Source: Flavobacterium sp. LC2016-13 (GTDB lineage: Bacteria > Bacteroidota > Bacteroidia > Flavobacteriales > Flavobacteriaceae). From it: a DNA stretch of 64,000 nucleotides. Position numbers and translations under genes: made by a program. The stretch spans positions 1-64,000 of the forward strand of contig NZ_WMDQ01000016.1 in the NCBI RefSeq assembly GCF_009707955.1, in the 5' to 3' direction. Positions 50,955-58,717 of this stretch are shown here, one piece after another; within the stretch, counting starts at the first letter, position 1, and every line of letters starts with the position of its first letter. The notes under the pieces were generated by a model. The model worked only from the letters and a program-made list of their open reading frames with translations. It was not told where the DNA came from and ran no database searches.

Positions 50955-51569
50955 TTATTTATATTTTTTGAACATCACTAATCCGTACAAGATATGCAAA
51001 ATACCAAAGCCTATTATCCAAAAAACTAAACCATATCCAATATAAAAAAGAGAAATAAATCCTAAAATGAGTTCGCTAAACCCTAAATATTTGACATCAG
51101 AAAAAGTATATTTTTCTGCATTAATCAACGCTAAACCATAAAATATTAAAGTTGTTGGTGCAACTAAAACATATATCTGATGATATAGAAGTGCCAGACA
51201 AAATATACCTCCGGCAAGAAGCGGAACGGCTAAATTGAACAACATTTTTTTTGTTGCAGTTGTCCAAATTGGCAAATTATATTTTTTGCTTTTTCTAATC
51301 GTAAAAAGGATTCCGAATGTAAGTGCGAACAGCAAAATTACTGCTCCTGTCCAGAATAATTCTGAAACAAGATTTACTGAATATAATTTGTGCTCTCCAT
51401 CAAAGTATTCAAGTCCATTTGCTTTAAACAACTGATAAACATACAATCCGCCAATTAATGCCGATAAACCAGCGAAAACTCCTGAAAGTCCGCTTAACGA
51501 TATAAATCTTGAAGAACGCTCCATCATTGAGCGAATGTGTGCTAAATCTTCCTGATGCTTCTGATTCAT
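50955..51569 (-). CDS. Small multi-span membrane protein
   Basis: 204 residues with five or six hydrophobic segments and no domain I can name. The N-terminus is cytosolic and charged (MNQKHQEDLAHIRSMMERSSRF), and the end reads YGLVMFKKYK. It is the first gene of the set with the winged-helix regulator and the DUF4173 gene, and its start carries the operator-like repeat and a TAnnTTTG element. Confidence 0.8.
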   Translation of the reverse strand: MNQKHQEDLAHIRSMMERSSRFISLSGLSGVFAGLSALIGGLYVYQLFKANGLEYFDGEHKLYSVNLVSELFWTGAVILLFALTFGILFTIRKSKKYNLPIWTTATKKMLFNLAVPLLAGGIFCLALLYHQIYVLVAPTTLIFYGLALINAEKYTFSDVKYLGFSELILGFISLFYIGYGLVFWIIGFGILHILYGLVMFKKYK

Positions 51570-51577
51570 AATTAAAG

Positions 51578-51597
51578 TACTTTGAAGTACAAAGTTA
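51578..51597 (-). promoter_or_regulatory. Promoter and operator-like repeat of the membrane-protein operon
   Basis: TACTTTG (51578-51584) and CAAAGTT (51590-51596) form the same inverted repeat as at 50619-50637. On the minus strand 51597-51590 reads TAACTTTG, an exact -7, so a bound repressor would cover the promoter. Confidence 0.6.
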
Positions 51598-51649
51598 TTC
51601 TTTATTTTGAATTGACAAATAAAAATTACCTTTTATTTTTTTGATGCTG

Positions 51650-51830
51650 AAAATATTTCTGCAAGGTTTTGTCCCGAAGCTTCGGGATTGCAGGAATAAT
51701 ACGTTTTATTAACCACGGATTGCGTGAGGGATAGGAATAAGCTACCGAAGTAGCGCGGATAGCCCGACCGTATTTGCGAAAGGCGCGAATAAGCGGTTTG
51801 TTAAATAGCGCCTTTTGCAAATAAGGTCAC
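51650..51830. repeat. GC-rich nested palindrome element
   Basis: Three hairpins in order: TCCCGAAGCTTCGGGA at 51672-51687 (perfect palindrome), GCTAC-CGAA-GTAGC at 51741-51754, and TATTTGCGAAAGGCGC at 51771-51786 with GCGCCTTTTGCAAATA at 51808-51823. It is much richer in GC than the surrounding AT-rich DNA. I recall similar blocks in flavobacterial genomes, suggesting a dispersed repeat. Confidence 0.6.
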
Positions 51831-51847
51831 GCCCAGATTATAAAACG

Positions 51848-51878
51848 AAAAAGCCTATTCGTAATGAACAGGCTTTTA
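51848..51878. terminator. Terminator after corA
   Basis: Stem AAAAGCCTATTC / GAACAGGCTTTT with one mismatch and a small loop, T-runs on both sides. It ends the corA transcript. Confidence 0.78.
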
Positions 51879-51897
51879 TTTATGTTTTGTTTTGGAT

Positions 51898-52824
51898 TTA
51901 AAACCATCTTCTTCGTTTAAAAAGAAATACACCAACGGCCGAAAGTATGATTGAAACTGAAAGAAGAATCCAAATTCCGTATTTAATTTCTTCGAGACCA
52001 TTTGGAACATTCATACCATATAAACTGGCAATTAATGTTGGAATCATCAAAATAATCGAGATCGAAGTCATTTGTTTCATGATATTATTCATGTTGTTGG
52101 AAATTACAGAAGCGTAGGAATCAACCATTCTTGTCAAAATATCACTGTAAATGTTTGCCGTATCTTGCGCCTGACTTAACTCAATTTCGACATCTTCGAC
52201 CAAATCTGTGTCGTAGTTTTGTGTTTGTATTTTTAAGTTTTTAATGCGATGAAATAAAACATCATTCCCTTTTAAAGAGGTTATAAAAAAGACAAGACAT
52301 TTCTCAATTTGAAGCAATGTTTGCAGTTCTTCATTTTTAATTGATTTTTCTAAATTATCTTCTGCTACTTTAATTTTTTGATTGATTTGTTTAAGATATT
52401 TCAAATACCAAACGCTTGACGAGAGCAAAAGTCTTAAAACTAAACAAAAATTATCATTGATTTGGATATGTTTTTTTTGTGAATAACGCACAAGGTCACA
52501 GATAATTTCAGTTTTATAAAAGCTGATTGTCACTTTTATATCGTCTTTGAAAACGAATCCTAAAGGTATGGTTTGAAATGGTAATTTTATATCATCTCTT
52601 TTTACCGGAACACGTAAAACTACTAATGTCCAGCCATCTTCAGTTTCGATACGAGGTCTTTCGTCGATATCTTCAATATCATTATAAAAAGCTTCAGGAA
52701 TTTGAAGTTCTTCTAATAAATATTTTTTTTCTTCTACAGTTGGTGATTCTATGTTAATCCAGCTGTTCGAACTCCATTCAGGAATTTCAAATAATCCGTT
52801 ATTACTTTTATAAAATGTTTTCAT
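51898..52824 (-). CDS. corA: CorA-family magnesium transporter
   Basis: 308 residues. A cytosolic N-terminal domain, a long helix and two C-terminal TM segments with the selectivity motif YGMN at 269-272 and NVPNG after it. The tail ends FKRRRWF. Moves Mg2+ (possibly Co2+ or Ni2+) inward through a pentamer. Full length for the family. Confidence 0.95.
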   Translation of the reverse strand: MKTFYKSNNGLFEIPEWSSNSWINIESPTVEEKKYLLEELQIPEAFYNDIEDIDERPRIETEDGWTLVVLRVPVKRDDIKLPFQTIPLGFVFKDDIKVTISFYKTEIICDLVRYSQKKHIQINDNFCLVLRLLLSSSVWYLKYLKQINQKIKVAEDNLEKSIKNEELQTLLQIEKCLVFFITSLKGNDVLFHRIKNLKIQTQNYDTDLVEDVEIELSQAQDTANIYSDILTRMVDSYASVISNNMNNIMKQMTSISIILMIPTLIASLYGMNVPNGLEEIKYGIWILLSVSIILSAVGVFLFKRRRWF

Positions 52825-52862
52825 TTCAAATTCTGAATGTTTTTATATCGCTTTGTAAAACC

Positions 52863-52893
52863 AAAAAGCCCATCTTTAGTTAGATGGACTTTT
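52863..52893. terminator. Terminator after folD
   Basis: AAAAGCCCATCT / AGATGGACTTTT with one mismatch and a 6-base loop. Located between folD and corA. Confidence 0.75.
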
Positions 52894-52917
52894 CTGTATT
52901 GTATATTCTTTTTTGTC

Positions 52918-53802
52918 TTATTTTCTGGCGCTTCTCATTTTGCGGGCCAAAAGCGTGTTTTTAAGTAACATTGCAATTGTCATTGGTCCTACTCCACCAG
53001 GAACTGGCGTTATGAATGATGCTTTTTTACTTACTCCGTCAAAATCTACGTCACCTTTTATAACATATCCTTTTGGATTTGATGCGTCATCTACGCGAGT
53101 AATTCCAACGTCGATAACCGTTACTCCTTCTTTTACCATATCGGCTTTTAAAAATTCAGGAACTCCTAAAGCTGTAATAATAATATCTGCATTTTTAGTG
53201 AATTCTGCTAAGTTTTTAGTACGACTATGTGTTAGTGTAACTGTCGAATCTCCCGGATTTCCTTTGCGGCTCATCAAGATACTCATTGGTCGGCCTACAA
53301 TATGGCTTCTTCCAATTACTACGGTATGTTTTCCGGCAGTTTCTACTTTGTAACGTTCTAACAATTCCATAATTCCAAATGGTGTTGCCGGAATAAAACT
53401 TTCCATTTCAAGTGCCATTCTTCCAAAGTTTGTTGGGTGAAAACCATCAACATCTTTATCAGGATCAATTGCTAATAATATTTTTTGTTCGTCGATGTGT
53501 TTTGGTAAAGGCAACTGAACGATGTATCCGTCAAGATCATCATCTTCGTTTAATTCCTTAATTTTAGCTAACAACGCTTCTTCGGTAATATCTTCCGGTA
53601 AACTTACTAAAGTTGAATCAAAGCCAATTTGCTGACAAGATTTTACTTTACTTCCTACGTAAGTTAAACTTGCTCCGTTTGTTCCTACGATAACTGCTGC
53701 TAAATGAGGCACTTTTCCTCCAGCATTTTTTATCGATTGAACTTCGGCTGCGATTTCGTTTTTAATGTCTTCAGCTGTTTTTTTACCGTCTAGTAGTTGC
53801 AT
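52918..53802 (-). CDS. folD: Bifunctional methylenetetrahydrofolate dehydrogenase/cyclohydrolase
   Basis: 294 residues. Converts 5,10-methylene-THF to 10-formyl-THF via methenyl-THF. YVGSKVKSCQQIGF holds the catalytic Lys (near residue 54-56), QLPLPKHI is a family block, and VVIGRSHIVGRP at about 161-172 is the NADP-binding/active-site signature. PVPGGVGPMT is near the end. Complete. Confidence 0.96.
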   Translation of the reverse strand: MQLLDGKKTAEDIKNEIAAEVQSIKNAGGKVPHLAAVIVGTNGASLTYVGSKVKSCQQIGFDSTLVSLPEDITEEALLAKIKELNEDDDLDGYIVQLPLPKHIDEQKILLAIDPDKDVDGFHPTNFGRMALEMESFIPATPFGIMELLERYKVETAGKHTVVIGRSHIVGRPMSILMSRKGNPGDSTVTLTHSRTKNLAEFTKNADIIITALGVPEFLKADMVKEGVTVIDVGITRVDDASNPKGYVIKGDVDFDGVSKKASFITPVPGGVGPMTIAMLLKNTLLARKMRSARK

Positions 53803-53830
53803 TGTTTTTATTTCAGGTTTAAAGTTTCAT

Positions 53831-53917
53831 GTTTCACGTTAAATGTGAAACTCATATTTATTATATTAAAAAAGTTCCAAATTTCAGCCTCATAACTTGA
53901 AACCTGAAACTTGAAAC
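53831..53917. repeat. GTTTCAC/GTGAAAC and TTGAAAC repeats
   Basis: GTTTCAC (53831-53837) faces GTGAAAC (53845-53851). Further on, 53895-53917 has the words TTGAAACCTGAAACTTGAAAC, also found near 39454-39516. Located between folD and ffh. Confidence 0.45.
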
Positions 53918-53928
53918 TTTTAATTTTA

Positions 53929-55281
53929 TTATCTCGGCATTCCGCCTGGCATTCCTTTCATGCCGCCCATCATTTTCATCAGGTTTTTTCCGCCCGGACC
54001 TTGCATCATCTTCATCATTTTGCTCATTTGGTCAAACTGCTTCATTAACTGATTTACTTGCTCGACTTTGGTTCCTGAACCTTTAGCGATTCTGGCTTTC
54101 CTTTTTACGTCGATTATGGCAGGTTTGCTTCTTTCGATTGGTGTCATCGAGTGAATGATTGCTTCTATATGTTTAAAGGCATCATCTTCTATTTCTACAT
54201 CTTTCATGGCTTTTGAAGCTCCTGGTATCATTCCAACCAAGTCTTTCATATTACCCATTTTCTTTACTTGTTGAATTTGCGTTAAGAAATCATCAAAACC
54301 GAATTCGTTTTTAGCAATTTTCTTTTGAAGTTTTCTTGCTTCTTCTTCATCAAATTGTTCCTGCGCTCTTTCTACAAGTGACACAACGTCTCCCATACCT
54401 AAGATACGCTCCGCCATACGATCTGGATAGAAAACATCAATTGCTTCCATTTTCTCTCCTGTACCAACAAATTTGATTGGTTTATTTACAACCGATTTAA
54501 TCGAAATTGCAGCTCCACCACGTGTATCTCCATCTAATTTCGTTAAGATAACTCCATCAAAGTTTAAGATATCGTTGAAAGCTTTTGCTGTGTTTACAGC
54601 ATCTTGTCCTGTCATTGCATCAACAACGAACAATGTTTCCTGTGGCTGAATTGCTTTGTGAACACGTGCAATTTCATCCATCATTTCCTGATCTACTGCT
54701 AAACGTCCGGCTGTATCGACAATTACGACATTAAAACCGTTTGCTTTTGCATGTTTAATCGCGTTTTGAGCAATTTCTACAGGATTTTTATTTTCTGGTT
54801 CTGAGTAAACCTCTACACCAATTTGATCTCCAACAACATGCAACTGATTAATCGCCGCAGGACGGTAGATATCACACGCTACAAGAAGTGGTTTTTTATT
54901 TTTCTTAGTCTTTAAAAAGTTGGCTAATTTTCCTGAGAAAGTTGTTTTACCAGAACCTTGCAATCCTGACATTAAAATAACTGAAGGAGTTCCAGAAAGA
55001 TTAATTCCTGCAACATCGCCACCCATTAATTCTGTCAACTCATCTTTTACCAGCTTCACCAATAATTGTCCTGGCTGAAGCGTAGTTAAAACGTCCTGAC
55101 CAATTGCTTTTTCTTTTACTTTGGTTGTAAAATCTTTAGCAATTTTAAAGTTAACATCGGCATCAAGCAAGGCACGACGAACTTCTTTTAAGGTATCGGC
55201 AACGTTTACTTCTGTAATTTTACCGTGCCCTTTTAATATATGGAAGGCTTTATCTAACTTATCACTTAAATTATCAAACAT
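53929..55281 (-). CDS. ffh: Signal recognition particle protein Ffh (SRP54)
   Basis: 450 residues. The N domain is followed by the G domain with the P-loop SGLQGSGKTTF near 108-118, DTAGRLA near 196-202, TKLDGDTRGG near 253-262, and a C-terminal Met-rich M domain (about 320-450) that binds signal peptides and 4.5S RNA. Ends in a Gly/Met-rich tail. A well-spaced promoter lies upstream at 55304-55334. Confidence 0.97.
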   Translation of the reverse strand: MFDNLSDKLDKAFHILKGHGKITEVNVADTLKEVRRALLDADVNFKIAKDFTTKVKEKAIGQDVLTTLQPGQLLVKLVKDELTELMGGDVAGINLSGTPSVILMSGLQGSGKTTFSGKLANFLKTKKNKKPLLVACDIYRPAAINQLHVVGDQIGVEVYSEPENKNPVEIAQNAIKHAKANGFNVVIVDTAGRLAVDQEMMDEIARVHKAIQPQETLFVVDAMTGQDAVNTAKAFNDILNFDGVILTKLDGDTRGGAAISIKSVVNKPIKFVGTGEKMEAIDVFYPDRMAERILGMGDVVSLVERAQEQFDEEEARKLQKKIAKNEFGFDDFLTQIQQVKKMGNMKDLVGMIPGASKAMKDVEIEDDAFKHIEAIIHSMTPIERSKPAIIDVKRKARIAKGSGTKVEQVNQLMKQFDQMSKMMKMMQGPGGKNLMKMMGGMKGMPGGMPR

Positions 55282-55303
55282 ACTATTTTCTTTATTTGAA
55301 GTG

Positions 55304-55334
55304 CAAAGATAATCTAATTAGATATTTCAGGCAA
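55304..55334 (-). promoter_or_regulatory. Promoter of ffh
   Basis: On the minus strand TTG (55334-55332), 20 bases, then TATCTTTG (55311-55304). This fits the full Flavobacterium pattern with both elements. Confidence 0.7.
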
Positions 55335-55472
55335 TTTTTATTTATGCGCAATTTTGCCACGAAGACACTAAGGCACAAAGTTTATTATTTGCGTTGTGTT
55401 ACTTAACTGCAAAATGCGCGAAGTTTTTTTTTCATGCAAAGACACAAAGTTTAAAGCCAAATATTAAAAAAA

Positions 55473-55559
55473 GTTTCTCGCAGATTTAGCAGATTAGGCA
55501 GATATTTTTTTAGGTTAAGCATGAAAAAATCTATTAAATCTGCTAAATCTGCGAGAAAC
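55473..55559. repeat. 21-bp inverted repeat GTTTCTCGCAGATTTAGCAGA
   Basis: Perfect arms at 55473-55493 and 55539-55559 with a 45-base centre. Related in wording to 24693-24742 and 41451-41523. Confidence 0.65.
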
Positions 55560-55562
55560 AAA

Positions 55563-55594
55563 AAAAGCGCAAAGAAATAAATCTTTGCGCTTTT
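55563..55594 (-). terminator. Terminator of the MBOAT operon
   Basis: 13-bp perfect stem AAAAGCGCAAAGA / TCTTTGCGCTTTT, with a T-run on the minus strand. Confidence 0.82.
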
Positions 55595-55614
55595 GTGCCT
55601 TTGTGGCAATATTT

Positions 55615-57294
55615 TTAGAACTGGAAATAAATAAAAGGCTGTGAACCTGCAACTGCTGTTGCGTAAACTATCCAATAAACAAATCCCAGGATTATTGCTT
55701 TTGCTAATAATGGTGTTTTATCAAAAACGAACTTCATTTTATCTGTAATCACTTCCGGCAAGAAATGCCAAACGTAACCAAACAGCATTAATAAGAATAC
55801 ATTTTTATATCCTAAAACGATGACTTTCCATTGTTCCGGTTCGAATGTTAATTGCCCTATATTATTAATTACCTGCAACGCTGTTTCGAAATCTCTGGCG
55901 CGGAAAAAGATCCAACAGAAAACAACGAAATGAAACGTGATTACTATTGAAAAGAATTTCCATAAGAAATTAGAACCTTCTTTTTTGGAAGGAAAAAATT
56001 CCATGAAGATTTTATGAACCGCCAACGCCAATCCGTGCAAAGCTCCCCAGATAATAAACTGTGCTCCGGCTCCGTGCCACAATCCTCCTAAAAGCATTGT
56101 TGTAAACAAATTGAAATTGGTTACCAGCGTTTGATTTTTTTTATTTGAAAGTAAAAATGTCAAACAAAAAAGTGCGATTGCGCCAATTGCGATTGCCAAT
56201 GGAATAAAACTAACATTCACGTTTGAAATTCCCCAAAGCAATAATCCGAAGAAAAATAAACTCGGAAATAAAAATCCTGCGAATGTTCCTTCTCTGTTTC
56301 CTCCAATAGAAATATATAAAAAGTCTTTTAACCAGGTTGATAACGAAATATGCCATCTTCTCCAGAAATCAGTAATCGAAACAGATTTATACGGCGTTCT
56401 AAAGTTGGCCGGTAATTTAAATCCAAGTAACAAAGCGATTCCGATTGCCATATCTGAATATCCAGAAAAGTCACAATAAATCTGAATTGCATATCCGTAA
56501 GACGCCATTAAATTTTCGAATGATGTATAATTCATCGGCGTATCAAAAACACGATCTACAAAGTTTATAGAAATATAATTTGATATTACTGTTTTCTTGA
56601 TTAATCCACCAATAATCAGAAACAATGCATTGTTTACATCTTGTTTGGTAAGGTTTAATTTTTGATAAATCTGCGGCAGGAAATCTTTTGCGCGTACAAT
56701 TGGTCCGGCAACTAATTGCGGGAAAAACGAAACGAAAAATAAATATTCGATATAGTTTTTTGTTGGTTTAATTTCTTCACGATAAATCTCGATAATATAA
56801 CTCATCGACTGAAAAGTATAAAACGATATTCCGACAGGAAGAAAAATATTATGAAGCTGGAAATGACCATTGAACATATCATTGTATGTTACAATCATAA
56901 AGTTCATGTATTTAAAATAGCCTAATAATCCCAAATTCAGGATTACACTTATAACTAAATATATTTTCTTGGTATTTACTTTGGTTTCTTTGTAAATGAT
57001 CTGGCTTAAGCCATAATCGACTACTGAAGAAAGCAATAAAAGTAAAAAGTAAATTCCGCTTGACTTATAATAAAAGAAAAGCGAGAACAGAATTACATAC
57101 GTTAATCGTAAATAAAATGTTTTACGTAAAAAGGCGTATACAAAATAGAACACCAAAAACAATCCAAGAAATAGTCCTGTATTGAATAATAATTTTTCGT
57201 CGGGATTATAAACGAACCAACTTTTGACTTGTTCTAATGTTATGGTACCAAAATTTTGAACAAACCAATTATTTATGCTATTACTTGCTATCAA
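55615..57294 (-). CDS. MBOAT family O-acyltransferase
   Basis: 559 residues with about 11-13 hydrophobic segments. The family motifs FWRRWHISLSTWLKDFLYISIGG and LWHGAGAQFIIWGALHG (with the membrane-embedded His) are present. AlgI/PatA/DltB-type proteins transfer acyl, often acetyl, groups across the membrane to partner SGNH enzymes. The two SGNH genes just upstream of it in transcription order support this; the acceptor glycan is unknown. Confidence 0.94.
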   Translation of the reverse strand: MIASNSINNWFVQNFGTITLEQVKSWFVYNPDEKLLFNTGLFLGLFLVFYFVYAFLRKTFYLRLTYVILFSLFFYYKSSGIYFLLLLLSSVVDYGLSQIIYKETKVNTKKIYLVISVILNLGLLGYFKYMNFMIVTYNDMFNGHFQLHNIFLPVGISFYTFQSMSYIIEIYREEIKPTKNYIEYLFFVSFFPQLVAGPIVRAKDFLPQIYQKLNLTKQDVNNALFLIIGGLIKKTVISNYISINFVDRVFDTPMNYTSFENLMASYGYAIQIYCDFSGYSDMAIGIALLLGFKLPANFRTPYKSVSITDFWRRWHISLSTWLKDFLYISIGGNREGTFAGFLFPSLFFFGLLLWGISNVNVSFIPLAIAIGAIALFCLTFLLSNKKNQTLVTNFNLFTTMLLGGLWHGAGAQFIIWGALHGLALAVHKIFMEFFPSKKEGSNFLWKFFSIVITFHFVVFCWIFFRARDFETALQVINNIGQLTFEPEQWKVIVLGYKNVFLLMLFGYVWHFLPEVITDKMKFVFDKTPLLAKAIILGFVYWIVYATAVAGSQPFIYFQF

Positions 57295-57295
57295 C

Positions 57296-58717
57296 TTATT
57301 TCTTAAATTTAAAATTATCGTATGCTTTTAAAAATGCTTCTGTAAACAATTTTCCTTGTTTTTCGTATCCTTTTTTAGAATAATGAACCCAATCAGGACC
57401 TATTAATTTTTCTGCTTTTAGATTTCGAATTCCTTCTAATCCTCCAAACTCATCATATAAATCCCAAACTGCAAAACCATCTGTTTCTGCAATTTCATTA
57501 ATTCTTCTTGCATAATCACGAACATACACGTTAGGTTTTCTTCCTTTAAGCAAAGATGGCGGTGGGGTCATCACAATTACCGAAACATTGCTGTTTTGCG
57601 CTTTTATGTTTTTTATAAACTCACGTAATTCTCTTATATAAGATGAAGCTTCCATGTGATCATAACTTTCATTTGTTCCTAATGAAAAAATCAATACATC
57701 AGGATGCAGCGCTTTTAACTGCTCAAAAAATAATGGATATTTATTATAATCAGAGAACTTTGCACCATTTACTCCAATACTGCTATAAATTAAACCGGCA
57801 GCATCTTTTTCTAAAACAAGTCCGTTAAGTTCATATTTTGAGGCACTTTTATTCGGAACTAAATAAATTTTATCTAATGCTTTTTCTGATTTGTAATAAT
57901 GTGAAAACGCATCAGATTCAAGATTTAAGGGAACAAATTCTGAACTTTTAATAATTTTTGGTTTTGTTTCGTGTGTTAAGATTTTCAATGTTCTTCCCGC
58001 ACGAATATTATTAGATTTCAGATTGTTTTCTCTTTTTATTTCGGCAACTGAAATATTGTATTTATCGGCAATTACAGAGATTGCTTCTCCTTTTTTAATT
58101 TTATGTTTTATTATTTTTCGCTCTGTTCCTTCTGTAATATTAGTTTGGGCTGAAATAGCCAAATCAAACATATCCTGATTTTGAGGTGTAATAATATGGA
58201 TTGAATTAAACTTGTATGCCGGATCTTTAACGTTCAATTGTACTGCAAAACCTCCGTTGTCCCTCCAAAGTCCAATTCCGCTTAAACCAATCGGAACACT
58301 TTTGAAAGGATGGATGTTTCGATAGCTTTCCCATGTTCTGTTTGAATAAAATCGTTCGTTATAAGAACCGTTTGTTTTGGCTAATTGATACGGAAAAACA
58401 AGACCACGACCAGCGTTCCCGAATTGTTGTTGCAATATTTTACGAATTTTATTGGTCATTAAATCTCCCTGAATGTGAGAATCGCCAATATGTACAATAT
58501 TTATTTTCTGATTATTTTGACTTTCGTTTTCTTTAAATTTCTTAAAAACACTTTCTAAAACTTTCTCATTATAAATGTGATTGCCCGTATAAATTTCAGC
58601 TGTTGTACTGTCTATTTTACTAATCATATTTTTAGTTATTGGATGTGAGACTGACTTTTGCGTTTTGTCATTTGTTGAGAAGAAAAGACAACAAAAGAAA
58701 ATAATAAGTTTATTCAT
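57296..58717 (-). CDS. SGNH/GDSL hydrolase-like protein with inserted LysM
   Basis: 473 residues. The N-terminus has a weak signal sequence. Block I GDSHIQGD with nucleophile Ser80 is at 78-85, the Asn block SLGTNES is near 345-351, and DWVH with Asp442/His445 is block V. A LysM-like domain (about 204-247, HKIKKGEAISVIADKYNISV) is inserted between blocks I and III, which is unusual and suggests peptidoglycan or glycan binding. One base separates it from the MBOAT gene, and it overlaps its upstream SGNH neighbour by 8 bases. Confidence 0.9.
   Translation of the reverse strand: MNKLIIFFCCLFFSTNDKTQKSVSHPITKNMISKIDSTTAEIYTGNHIYNEKVLESVFKKFKENESQNNQKINIVHIGDSHIQGDLMTNKIRKILQQQFGNAGRGLVFPYQLAKTNGSYNERFYSNRTWESYRNIHPFKSVPIGLSGIGLWRDNGGFAVQLNVKDPAYKFNSIHIITPQNQDMFDLAISAQTNITEGTERKIIKHKIKKGEAISVIADKYNISVAEIKRENNLKSNNIRAGRTLKILTHETKPKIIKSSEFVPLNLESDAFSHYYKSEKALDKIYLVPNKSASKYELNGLVLEKDAAGLIYSSIGVNGAKFSDYNKYPLFFEQLKALHPDVLIFSLGTNESYDHMEASSYIRELREFIKNIKAQNSNVSVIVMTPPPSLLKGRKPNVYVRDYARRINEIAETDGFAVWDLYDEFGGLEGIRNLKAEKLIGPDWVHYSKKGYEKQGKLFTEAFLKAYDNFKFKK

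Larger units (their letters stand above)
51570..51897. other. Intergenic region with structured GC-rich repeat
   Basis: 328 bases. It holds the promoter/operator of the membrane-protein operon at its left end, then a GC-rich nested-palindrome element (51650-51830), and a terminator for corA at its right end. An ORF of 64 codons on the minus strand across the element is probably not a gene because its frame simply follows the structured repeat. Confidence 0.6.
55282..55614. other. Intergenic region rich in inverted repeats
   Basis: 333 bases without a gene. It holds the ffh promoter, a pair of 21-bp arms (55473-55493 and 55539-55559), the MBOAT terminator (55563-55594), and outer words AGGCACAAAG and TTTGTGCCTTTGTGG that are also complementary. 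It seems to be layered copies of the dispersed intergenic repeat words. Confidence 0.6.

Noticed and set aside
51626..51820. 64-residue reading frame on the minus strand
   Set aside because: It coincides with the GC-rich nested palindromes, has no promoter of its own, and its residues follow the repeat structure. Listed as a repeat instead.
53831..53851. parS-like GTTTCAC...GTGAAAC inverted repeat
   Set aside because: A parS site is a contiguous 16-bp palindrome; here the halves are separated by seven bases, and the site is far from parAB. More likely part of the local TTGAAAC repeats.
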